Positions 27,356-34,906 of a DNA stretch of 64,000 bases are shown piece after piece. The stretch spans positions 434,001 to 498,000 of the forward strand of contig BMTG01000004.1 of assembly GCA_014649555.1 (NCBI GenBank), read 5' to 3'. Each line of letters begins with the position of its first letter. Positions within the stretch are counted from its first letter, which is position 1. This DNA is from Streptomyces globisporus (lineage in GTDB: Bacteria; Actinomycetota; Actinomycetes; Streptomycetales; Streptomycetaceae). The notes beneath the pieces were generated by a model. The model saw only the letters and a list, made by a program, of their open reading frames with translations. It did not search any database and was not told where the DNA came from. Both the position numbers and the translations under genes were made by a program.

Positions 27356-29028
27356 ACCGTCCACCACACCGTGGTGTCGGCGGGCAGCTCGGCCTCGGCG
27401 CCGTCCACGGTGACCGGGGAGCTGGCGAGCAGCACCCGGCCGCGGGCGGCGATCCGGACGGGGGCGCCGGTGGTGTTGACGGTGCAGACGAAGCCGGGGC
27501 GGGCGAAGACGAGGACGCCTTCGGGTCCGTCCAGCCATTCGACGTCCGTGCCGGCGCCGAGGCCCGGGTGGTCGCGGCGGGCGGCGATGGCGGCCCGGTA
27601 CAGCTCCAGGGTGGAGCCCTCCACACCGGTCTGCGCCTCGACGGACAGCTCGCCCCAGCCGGCGGGCTGCGGGAGCCAGCTGCCGCCGTCGCCGAAGCCG
27701 TACGACGTGCCCTCGCGGGTCCACGGGATCGGGACGCGGCAGCCGTCGCGGAAGCCGTCCTGGCCCTCGGCGCGGAAGAACGACGGGTCCTGGCGGGCCT
27801 CGTCGGGCAGGTCGGTGACGTCGGGCAGGCCGAGCTCCTCGCCCTGGTAGACGTAGGCGGAGCCGGGCAGGGCGAGCATCAGCAGGGAGGCGGCGCGGGC
27901 GCGGCGCAGGCCCAGCTCGCGGTCGCCGGGGGTGCGGATCTGGGTGCCGAGGCCGGCCGGGTTGGCGTACCGGGTGGCGTGCCGGGTGACGTCGTGGTTG
28001 GAGAGCACCCAGGTGGTGGGGGCGCCGACCGGGCGCATGGCGTCGAGCGAGGAGTCGATGACCTTACGGAGCTCGGCGGCGTCCCAGGCGGTGGAGAGGT
28101 ACTGGAAGTTGAACGCCTGGTGCATCTCGTCGGGGCGCACGTAGTTGGCGGTGCGCTCGACGGTCGGGGTCCACGCCTCGGCGACCGCGATCCTCTCGCC
28201 GGGGTACTCGTCGAGGATGGTGCGCCAGCTGCGGTAGATCGCGTGCACCCCGTCCTGGTCGAAGAACGGCATGACGTCGTTGCCGAGCAGCTTGAGCTGG
28301 TCGTGGGTGCCGAGGTCGGGCAGCCCCTCGGCCTTGACGAGGCCGTGGGCGACGTCGACGCGGAAGCCGTCGACGCCCATGTCGAGCCAGAAGCGCAGGA
28401 TGGAGCGGAACTCGTCGGCGACGGCCGGGTGTTCCCAGTTGAAGTCGGGCTGCTCGGGGGCGAACAGGTGGAGGTACCAGTCGCCGGGGGTGCCGTCCGG
28501 GTTGACCGTACGGGTCCAGGCGGGGCCGCCGAAGATGGACTCCCAGTCGTTGGGCGGGAGTTCGCCGTCGGTGCCCTTGCCGGGGCGGAAGTGGTAGCGC
28601 TCGCGCAGGGCGGAGCCGGGGCCTTCGGCCAGGGCGCGCTTGAACCACTCGTGCTGGTCGGAGGAGTGGTTGGGGACCAGGTCGACGATGACGCGCAGGT
28701 CCAGGGCGTGCGCCTCGCGGATCAGCGCGTCGGCGTCCAGCAGGTTGCCGAACATCGGGTCGATGGCCCGGTAGTCGGAGACGTCGTAGCCCGCGTCGGC
28801 CTGCGGGGAGGCGTAGAACGGGGAGAGCCACACCGCGTCGACGCCCAGGTCCTTGAGGTGGGGCAGGCGGGCGGTGACGCCGGGGAGGTCGCCCATGCCG
28901 TCGCCGTTGCCGTCGGCGAAGCTCCGCGGATAGACCTGGTAGATCACCGCGTCCTGCCACCAGCCGGTGCGGTGGCCCGGGGCGTCGTCGGACGTGCCGG
29001 TGGAGGGGGCAGCGAGGTGCTGGGTCAT
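27352..29028 (-). CDS. aglA: Alpha-glucosidase (maltodextrin hydrolase, GH13)
   Basis: A 558-aa cytosolic enzyme that releases glucose from imported maltose and maltodextrins. GH13 oligo-1,6/alpha-glucosidase features: DAVIYQVYPRSFADGNGDGMGDLPGV opening, DLVPNHSSDQH (region I), GFRVDVAHG (nucleophile Asp), IAVAEAW (acid/base Glu) and VLSNHDVTRH (third Asp). There is no signal peptide, consistent with action after MalEFG uptake. It follows malG in the malE-malF-malG-aglA order and its stop overlaps the second LacI gene. Position and family match AglA of the S. coelicolor maltose cluster. Confidence 0.94.
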   Translation of the reverse strand: MTQHLAAPSTGTSDDAPGHRTGWWQDAVIYQVYPRSFADGNGDGMGDLPGVTARLPHLKDLGVDAVWLSPFYASPQADAGYDVSDYRAIDPMFGNLLDADALIREAHALDLRVIVDLVPNHSSDQHEWFKRALAEGPGSALRERYHFRPGKGTDGELPPNDWESIFGGPAWTRTVNPDGTPGDWYLHLFAPEQPDFNWEHPAVADEFRSILRFWLDMGVDGFRVDVAHGLVKAEGLPDLGTHDQLKLLGNDVMPFFDQDGVHAIYRSWRTILDEYPGERIAVAEAWTPTVERTANYVRPDEMHQAFNFQYLSTAWDAAELRKVIDSSLDAMRPVGAPTTWVLSNHDVTRHATRYANPAGLGTQIRTPGDRELGLRRARAASLLMLALPGSAYVYQGEELGLPDVTDLPDEARQDPSFFRAEGQDGFRDGCRVPIPWTREGTSYGFGDGGSWLPQPAGWGELSVEAQTGVEGSTLELYRAAIAARRDHPGLGAGTDVEWLDGPEGVLVFARPGFVCTVNTTGAPVRIAARGRVLLASSPVTVDGAEAELPADTTVWWTV

Positions 29029-29139
29029 GTCGTCCCTGGGGTGTCTGGGTGGGGAGCGGCGCCGGTGACCGGGTCGGGGTTTCCGGCGCCGCCGTGACGG
29101 GTGCGGTGGTGCGGGCGGGTGCTGGGCGTCCTGGCGGTG

Positions 29140-30021
29140 TCAGCCCTTGACGGCTCCGGCGGACATGCCGGTGACCAGGTGCTTCTGGGCGAAGAGGAAC
29201 ACCAGGGCGGCCGGGATGGCGATGAGGACGGAAGCCGCGGTCATGGGGCCCCACTGGGCTCCGTACTGGTTGACGAACTTCTGGAGTCCGCCGGCCAGCG
29301 TGAGGTTCTCGTCGCCGACCAGGAAGGCGGAGGCGTAGGCGACTTCGCCCCAGGCGGTGATGAAGGAGTAGAACGCGGTGACGGCGAGGCCCGGCTTGGC
29401 CAGCGGCAGGATCAGCCGGAAGAAGGTGCCGAACGGGGTGAGGCCGTCGACCTCGCCCGACTCGTCGATCTCGCGCGGGATGGTGTCGAAGAAGCCCTTC
29501 ATCATCCAGGCGCAGAACGGCACCGAGATGGTGAGGTAGGTGATGACGAGACCGGTCGGCTGGTTGAGCAGCCCGAGGGTCGACATGATGTTGTAGATCG
29601 GCACGATGAGGACGGCGACCGGGAACATCTGGGTGATCAGCAGCGTCCACATCAGCCCGCGCTTGCCGGGGAAGCGGAAGCGGCTGACGGCGTATCCGGT
29701 GGTGGCGGCGACGAAGACGCCGATCACCGTGGAGAGCGCGGAGATGATGACGGAGTTGGCGAACCAGTTGAGGAACTCGGTGTCGCGGATCAGGTTCGTG
29801 TAGTTGACGAGCGTCGTCTCGCGGAAGAAGTCCGTGGTCGTCGCGTACTTGGCGGGCTTGAGCGAGGTCAGCAGGACCCACAGCACCGGGAAGACCGCGA
29901 CCACCGAGGCGACGATCAGGGTGAGGTGCAGGGCCACGGAGGCGAGCGGGGAGCGCTCGCCGCGCAGGCGGACCTTGCGTACGGCGGCGTGCCGGGCGGG
30001 GGTGTCGGTCGCGGTGGTCAC
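29140..30021 (-). CDS. malG: Maltose/maltodextrin ABC permease MalG
   Basis: A 293-aa inner-membrane permease with six predicted helices (LHLTLIVASVVAVFPVLWVLL to SVLIAIPAALVFLFAQKHLV). The EAA loop for ATPase contact reads EIDESGEVDGLTPFGTFFRLILPLAKPG. GTG 30021 is preferred, because it overlaps the malF stop (GTGA) and gives a normal N-terminus; the open frame extends upstream without family similarity. It pairs with MalF. No ATPase gene is in the cluster; in Streptomyces the shared ATPase MsiK encoded elsewhere serves this transporter. Confidence 0.95.
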   Translation of the reverse strand: MTTATDTPARHAAVRKVRLRGERSPLASVALHLTLIVASVVAVFPVLWVLLTSLKPAKYATTTDFFRETTLVNYTNLIRDTEFLNWFANSVIISALSTVIGVFVAATTGYAVSRFRFPGKRGLMWTLLITQMFPVAVLIVPIYNIMSTLGLLNQPTGLVITYLTISVPFCAWMMKGFFDTIPREIDESGEVDGLTPFGTFFRLILPLAKPGLAVTAFYSFITAWGEVAYASAFLVGDENLTLAGGLQKFVNQYGAQWGPMTAASVLIAIPAALVFLFAQKHLVTGMSAGAVKG

Positions 30022-31037
30022 CAGTTGTCTCCCTGGGAGCGCAGGACCCGCCGGTAGATCACGGCGAAGAGCATCAGGAGTACGAGGATCAGCACGCCCC
30101 ACGTGGAGGACTGCGCGTAGTCGCGCGGGCTGATCTCGAAGGAGAACTTGTACGCCTGGGTCACCAGGATCTGGGTCGCCTCACCGGGTCCGCCGCGGGT
30201 CAGCAGGAAGATCACCGGGAACATGTTGAAGGTCCAGATGGTGGAGAGCAGGACCACCGTGGTGGAGACCGGGCGGAGTCCGGGCAGCGTGATGTGGCGG
30301 AAGCGCTGCCAGGCGGTCGCGCCGTCCATCTCGGCCGCCTCGTACTGCTCGGAGGGGATGGACTGGAGTCCGCCGAGGAGGGCGACCATCATGAACGGGA
30401 TGCCGAGCCAGACGTTGACGGCGATGACCGCGAACTTGGCCCAGGTCGGGTCGTTGAGCCACGGGACGGCGTCGATGCCGGCGCCGCCGAGGACCTTGTT
30501 GAGCAGGCCGCGCTCCTCGTTGTAGAGGAAGCGCCAGGCGAAGACGGAGACGAAGCCGGGGATGGCCCAGGGCAGGATGAGGGCCATGCGGTAGGCGGAG
30601 CGTCCGGCGATACGGCGGTTGAGGATGTTCGCCAGGGCCATGCCGAGGGCGAACGTGATGCTCACGCAGGAGACCGTCCACACCAGTGTCCAGCCGAGCG
30701 TGCCGAGGAACTGCGAGCCGGTCAGGGCGTCGACGTAGTTGTCGGCGCCGACGAACTCGTAGGTGGCGGGGATCTCGTTGACCCCGATGGAGCGGGCGAC
30801 GTTGCGCTCGTCGGCGTCGGTCATCGACAGGTAGATGCCGCGGACCAGCGGATAACCGATGATCACGCCGATCACGACGACGACCGGGGCGACCATGGCC
30901 CAGGCGTACCAGTGGACCGACAGGGCGCGCCGCAGGCGGCCGGGGGTCGGTGGTGGGGTGCCAGTACCGCGGCTCCGGCCGCGGGCGGTGTTCTCGCCCG
31001 CGGCCTTCACCACCGACTGGCTGGTGTGGACAGCCAT
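30018..31037 (-). CDS. malF: Maltose/maltodextrin ABC permease MalF
   Basis: A 339-aa inner-membrane permease. After a 50-residue cytosolic N-terminus come a first helix (WYAWAMVAPVVVVIGVIIGY), an external loop, and five further helices. The EAA loop is EQYEAAEMDGATAWQRFRHITLPGLRP. ATG 31037 was chosen over an upstream ATG (31094) that lies inside malE. The protein is shorter than E. coli MalF, as usual in Gram-positive systems lacking the large P2 domain. The stop overlaps malG. Confidence 0.95.
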   Translation of the reverse strand: MAVHTSQSVVKAAGENTARGRSRGTGTPPPTPGRLRRALSVHWYAWAMVAPVVVVIGVIIGYPLVRGIYLSMTDADERNVARSIGVNEIPATYEFVGADNYVDALTGSQFLGTLGWTLVWTVSCVSITFALGMALANILNRRIAGRSAYRMALILPWAIPGFVSVFAWRFLYNEERGLLNKVLGGAGIDAVPWLNDPTWAKFAVIAVNVWLGIPFMMVALLGGLQSIPSEQYEAAEMDGATAWQRFRHITLPGLRPVSTTVVLLSTIWTFNMFPVIFLLTRGGPGEATQILVTQAYKFSFEISPRDYAQSSTWGVLILVLLMLFAVIYRRVLRSQGDNW

Positions 31038-31056
31038 CAGTCGGCCAGCCTTCCTG

Positions 31057-32325
31057 TTACTTCCAGCCCTCAAGGAGCTTGCGGTAGGAGTCACCGGTGG
31101 CCTTGGCGGCCTTCTCCGGCGTGGTCTGGCCGGTGAGGACCTTGGTGTACTCGATGCGCAGCGGCTCGAAGAGGCTGCCGCCCTCGGGGATCCAGGGGCG
31201 CTCGACGGCGGTCTCGACGACCGGCTTGAAGAAGCCGACGATCTCGCTGTCGACCGCTTCCTTCTTGGCGTACGCGGAGGTGCGGGTGGGCAGCAGGTTC
31301 AGCTCGCCGGCGGCGGTGGCCTGGCTGTCGACGGAGGTCATGTACTCGACGAAGGCGTAGGAGGCGTCGAGGTTCTTGGAGCCGGCGTAGACGGCGAGGT
31401 TGTGGCCGCCCTGCGGGGCGCCCTGGGCGGCGGAGCCGGCCGGGACCGGGGCGACGCCCAGGTTGCCCTTGTCCGTGAACTCCTTGCCGGTCAGGGTGTC
31501 GGCGACGGCCCAGGGGCCGTTGATCATCATCGCGACGTCGCCGTTCTTGAACGCCTGCATCATGTTCTCCCAGCCGTCCGAGGCGTCCGTCTTCGCGGTG
31601 CCGTCGTCGACCAGTTCCTTGACCGCCTTGAACGCCTTGACGCCCTCGGGCTTGTCGATGGCGACGCTCTTGGAGCCGGCGTCGACCATGTCGCCGCCCT
31701 CGCCGTACAGGAAGGAGAGGAAGTAGTACGGGTCGTCGCCGCGGAGGTAGAGGCCGGTCTTGCCGGTCTTGTCCTTGATCTTCTTGGCGACGGTCTTGAG
31801 GTCGGCCAGGTTCGCGGGCGCCTCGACACCGGCCTCCTCGAACATCTTCTTGTTGTAGAAGATGCCCATGGAGTCGATGACCTGCGGGACGGCGTAGGTC
31901 TTGTCCTCGTACTTGGTGGACGCGACGGCCTGCTTGAGGAAGTCGTCCTGGTTCTTCAGGGCGGCGGTGCCGTCCAGCGGGGCCAGGTAGCCGAGGTTGG
32001 CGAAGTCCGGCGTCCAGGCGACCTCGGAGCGGATCACGTCGGGCGCGCCGTCGCCGGCCTGGGCGGCGTTCTTGAACTTGTTCTGCGCCTCGCCGAAGGG
32101 CACGTTGACGTACTTGACGTCGACCTTCGGGTGCTTCTTCTCGAAGCCTTCGGCCAGCTTCTTGAAGACCTTGTCCTCGCTGCCGACGCTGGAGGTGTCC
32201 CACCAGGTCACGGTGCCCGAGAGCTCGCCCGAGCTCTTGCTGCCGGTCTCGTCGTCGCTGCCGCAGGCGGTCGCCGCGAGCGCCAGGGCCGCGACCAGGG
32301 CGGTGGCCGTTATGCCACGTCGCAT
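31057..32325 (-). CDS. malE: Maltose/maltodextrin-binding lipoprotein MalE
   Basis: A 422-aa substrate-binding lipoprotein of the ABC importer. The signal ends at Cys21 (ALAATAC lipobox). The fold is an SBP type 1: GTVTWWDTSS, FEKKHPKVDVKYVNVPFGEAQNKF, VPQVIDSMGIFYNKKMFEEAGV and VAMMINGPWAV are typical maltose-binding segments. GGAG stands 7 bases before ATG 32325. It is the first gene of the malEFG-aglA-lacI operon, divergent from malR, with two CTTGC/GCAAG sites in between. Confidence 0.96.
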   Translation of the reverse strand: MRRGITATALVAALALAATACGSDDETGSKSSGELSGTVTWWDTSSVGSEDKVFKKLAEGFEKKHPKVDVKYVNVPFGEAQNKFKNAAQAGDGAPDVIRSEVAWTPDFANLGYLAPLDGTAALKNQDDFLKQAVASTKYEDKTYAVPQVIDSMGIFYNKKMFEEAGVEAPANLADLKTVAKKIKDKTGKTGLYLRGDDPYYFLSFLYGEGGDMVDAGSKSVAIDKPEGVKAFKAVKELVDDGTAKTDASDGWENMMQAFKNGDVAMMINGPWAVADTLTGKEFTDKGNLGVAPVPAGSAAQGAPQGGHNLAVYAGSKNLDASYAFVEYMTSVDSQATAAGELNLLPTRTSAYAKKEAVDSEIVGFFKPVVETAVERPWIPEGGSLFEPLRIEYTKVLTGQTTPEKAAKATGDSYRKLLEGWK

Positions 32326-32408
32326 CTGAACTCCTTCAACTGCCGTACCGCTCCGTCGCGGCGCCGGGTCGACGTGAACGTAACAAGGATGAAAGACGAC
32401 CGAAAGAC

Positions 32409-32429
32409 CTTGCGGAAGATTTCTGCAAG
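32409..32429. promoter_or_regulatory. MalR-type operator near malE
   Basis: CTTGC (32409-32413) and GCAAG (32425-32429) form an inverted pair with an 11-base spacer, 84 bases upstream of malE. The same half-sites occur before the amylase gene. Confidence 0.6.
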
Positions 32430-32575
32430 CGCTGGTGATCGTTACATTCGCGTGTCCTCAAGGTTGCCGTCAAGCCCCTTGACGACCGTCGCCCACCCCT
32501 GGCAGGGGCGGGCGGGCCTGGCCATATCCGCAGGGCGACGGTCCGACAGCGGTCCGCGATCCGGGACCGCAAGTC

Positions 32576-32583
32576 CTTGCAAG
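32576..32583. promoter_or_regulatory. MalR-type operator near malR
   Basis: CTTGCAAG is a perfect palindrome, flanked symmetrically by GTC and GAC-like bases and followed by a further TTGC (32587-32590). It lies 88 bases before malR and is the likely autoregulatory or shared site of the 346-base malE-malR gap, which holds no other gene. Confidence 0.55.
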
Positions 32584-32671
32584 ACGTTGCCGGAAGCCCG
32601 TCCGAAACCCCTTCCCGTACGGCCCCACGCACAGTGGGCAATCCGACACGGGCCCGGTACAGTCGCATCCC

Positions 32672-33715
32672 ATGACCGCACGGCTTGCCGATATCGCAAC
32701 TCAGGCGGGGGTCAGCGAAGCGACGGTCAGCCGGGTCCTGAACGGCAAGCCCGGAGTAGCGGCGGCCACCCGCGAATCCGTCCTCGCGGCGCTCGACGTC
32801 CTCGGCTACGAACGCCCGGTGCGGCTGCGCAGGCGCAGCGCGGGGCTGGTCGGGCTGATCACCCCGGAGCTGGAGAACCCGATCTTCCCGGCGCTGGCCC
32901 AGGTCATCGGCCAGGCGCTGACCCGGCAGGGCTACACCCCGGTGCTGGCGACCCAGACCCCCGGCGGCTCCACCGAGGACGAACTCACCGAAATGCTGGT
33001 GGACCGGGGCGTCTCGGGCATCATCTTCGTCTCCGGGCTGCACGCGGACACCTCGGCCGATATGCAGCGCTACGAGCAACTGCGCTGCCAGGGGGTCCCC
33101 TTCGTTCTGGTGAACGGCTTCTCCGCCAAGGTGCAGGCGCCGTTCATCTCCCCGGACGACCGGGCGGCGATGCGGCTGGCGGTCACGCATCTGGTGGCGC
33201 TCGGCCACACCCGGATCGGCCTGGCGGTCGGCCCCAAGCGCTTCGTGCCGGTGCTCCGCAAAATCGAGGGCTTCCACGCGACGATGCGGGAGCAGCTGGG
33301 CCTCGCCGAGGAAGAGATCGAGGAGCTGGTCCAGCACTCCCTGTACACGCTGGAGGGCGGCCAGGCCGCCGCCACCGCCCTGATGGGGCGCGGCTGCACG
33401 GCGGTCGTGTGCGCGAGCGACATGATGGCGCTCGGGGCGATCCGGGCGGCCCGCCGCGAGTCCAGGGAGGTCCCCCGGGATCTCTCCGTGGTCGGCTACG
33501 ACGACTCACCCCTCATAGCGTTCACGGACCCGCCGCTGACGACGATCCGGCAGCCGGTCACGGCGATGGGCCAGGCCGCGGTCCGCACGCTCCTGGAGGA
33601 GATCGGCGGAACCCCGGCCCCGCACAGCGAATTCGTCTTCATGCCCGAGCTGGTGGTGCGCGGCACGACGGCCGCCGGACCCGCAGGGGGTTCAGGGTCG
33701 GTTCCTCGTCCTTGA
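32672..33715 (+). CDS. malR: Maltose regulator MalR (LacI family)
   Basis: A 347-aa repressor. The HTH is RLADIATQAGVSEATVSRVLNGKPGV with hinge VLAALDVLGYERPVRLRRRS; the sensor domain carries GLVGLITPELENPIFPALAQ, SGLHADTSADMQRY and LSVVGYDDSPLIAFTDPPLTTIRQP. It diverges from malE, the arrangement of MalR/Reg1 in Streptomyces, where it represses malEFG and amylase genes until a maltodextrin inducer is present. A close paralogue lies at 26312. Confidence 0.95.
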   Translation: MTARLADIATQAGVSEATVSRVLNGKPGVAAATRESVLAALDVLGYERPVRLRRRSAGLVGLITPELENPIFPALAQVIGQALTRQGYTPVLATQTPGGSTEDELTEMLVDRGVSGIIFVSGLHADTSADMQRYEQLRCQGVPFVLVNGFSAKVQAPFISPDDRAAMRLAVTHLVALGHTRIGLAVGPKRFVPVLRKIEGFHATMREQLGLAEEEIEELVQHSLYTLEGGQAAATALMGRGCTAVVCASDMMALGAIRAARRESREVPRDLSVVGYDDSPLIAFTDPPLTTIRQPVTAMGQAAVRTLLEEIGGTPAPHSEFVFMPELVVRGTTAAGPAGGSGSVPRP

Positions 33716-33756
33716 GGCGCAGGACGTGCGACCGGAACCCGACCGGAGGATGATCG

Positions 33757-33792
33757 TAGGCAGAGGAAGCTCTATGGAAGACTCTCTGCCTA
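33757..33792 (+). promoter_or_regulatory. Inverted repeat enclosing the ribosome site and start of the PAP2 gene
   Basis: TAGGCAGAG (33757-33765) and CTCTGCCTA (33784-33792) are a perfect 9-bp dyad. The 18-base loop contains the end of the GAGGAAG ribosome site and ATG 33774. In RNA it would present or occlude the start; in DNA it could be an operator over a promoter for a nearly leaderless message. Confidence 0.5.
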
Positions 33793-34805
33793 TGGGTGAA
33801 ACACAGGTGACAGCACAGGAAGGCCGGTCGACGGCCGGTCCTTCACCCATCGCGGCCGAGGCGGCCCCCGGGACCGCCGCCGCGTCGTCGACGCCTCCCC
33901 CGGCCCCCGGAAAGTCCGGTTGGCAGGCCCGCATCCGCTCGCTGCGGACGCCCGGCCGCCCCCGGCTCTGGTTCGAGATCCTGCTCATCGCGGTCAGTTA
34001 CTGGCTGTACTCGCTCGTGCGCAACGCGGTCCCGGAGCAGAAGGCGGCGGCGCTGGCCAACGCGGACTGGATCTGGTCGGCGGAGAAGTCCCTGGGACTC
34101 GCCTTCGAGGAATCGGTCAATCACGCGGTCAATTCCGTGACCTGGCTGATCGTGTCGATGAACTACTACTACGCGACGCTGCATTTCGTCGTGACCATCG
34201 GCGTCCTCGTCTGGCTGTTCCGCCGCCACCCCGGCCGCTACGCGGCGACCCGCCTTGTCCTCTTCGCGACGACGGGCGTGGCCCTGCTCGGCTACTACCT
34301 GTACCCCCTGGCGCCACCCCGTCTGATGAACGGGGCGAACTTCATCGACACGGTGCTCGTGCACGAGACGTGGGGCTCGATGGCGTCGGGCAACTTCAAG
34401 AACATGTCGAACCAGTACGCGGCGATGCCGTCGATGCACATCGGCTGGTCGCTCTGGTGCGGTCTGACGATCTTCGCCCTGGCCTCGGCGCCCTGGGCCC
34501 GGATCCTGGGCCTGCTCTACCCGACGCTCACCCTGGTCGTCATCGTGGCCACCGCCAACCACTTCTGGCTGGATGCGGTGGGCGGCATGGCCTGCCTCGC
34601 GTTCGGTTACGCGGTCTCCCGTGTCTGGTACGGCTCGCTGCCGCACCGCTTGCCGAAGTGGGTGCCCGGGGCGAGGAAGGGCCGGCTGACCGGGCTGCGC
34701 GCCGCCGCCCGCCTGCCACGCCCGGCGTCCGAACCGGAGCCGAAGGCAGAGCCGAAGCAGGGTGCGGAGGCCGAGCGGGAGGCGGCCGGGGCACGCAGGT
34801 CGTAG
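33774..34805 (+). CDS. PAP2-superfamily membrane protein (Aur1/inositol phosphotransferase-like)
   Basis: A 343-aa integral membrane protein. After a Pro/Ala-rich 50-residue N-terminus there are about six helices. The phosphatase-like signature is split as in PF14378: AAMPSMHIGWSLWCG and ANHFWLDAVGGM supply the two catalytic His, with DTVLVHETWG between. Such enzymes transfer or remove phosphate on lipid or polyprenyl substrates. The tail is basic with a Lys/Pro/Glu stretch. ATG 33774 has AGAGGAAG upstream; ATG 33792 is the alternative. It follows malR by 58 bases but is functionally unrelated. Confidence 0.87.
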   Translation: MEDSLPMGETQVTAQEGRSTAGPSPIAAEAAPGTAAASSTPPPAPGKSGWQARIRSLRTPGRPRLWFEILLIAVSYWLYSLVRNAVPEQKAAALANADWIWSAEKSLGLAFEESVNHAVNSVTWLIVSMNYYYATLHFVVTIGVLVWLFRRHPGRYAATRLVLFATTGVALLGYYLYPLAPPRLMNGANFIDTVLVHETWGSMASGNFKNMSNQYAAMPSMHIGWSLWCGLTIFALASAPWARILGLLYPTLTLVVIVATANHFWLDAVGGMACLAFGYAVSRVWYGSLPHRLPKWVPGARKGRLTGLRAAARLPRPASEPEPKAEPKQGAEAEREAAGARRS

Positions 34806-34828
34806 TCCTGTACGGCGAGGCGTCCCTT

Positions 34829-34905
34829 CCAGCCCCTCCGGCGTTTGAGGAGCGGGGTCCGGGGCGGAGCCCCGAGGGGTCCCGGGGCCGAGCCCCGGCA
34901 CCGCC
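34829..34905. repeat. Dispersed Streptomyces CCGGCGTTTGAGG repeat with GC hairpins
   Basis: CCAGCCCCTCCGGCGTTTGAGG (in 34829-34850) matches in inverse orientation the CCTCAAACGCCGGACGGGCTGG units at 53699-53853. It is followed by GGGGCGGAGCCCC-type hairpins. The segment sits between the convergent PAP2 and glnE genes and probably also ends their transcripts. Confidence 0.75.
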
Positions 34906-34906
34906 C

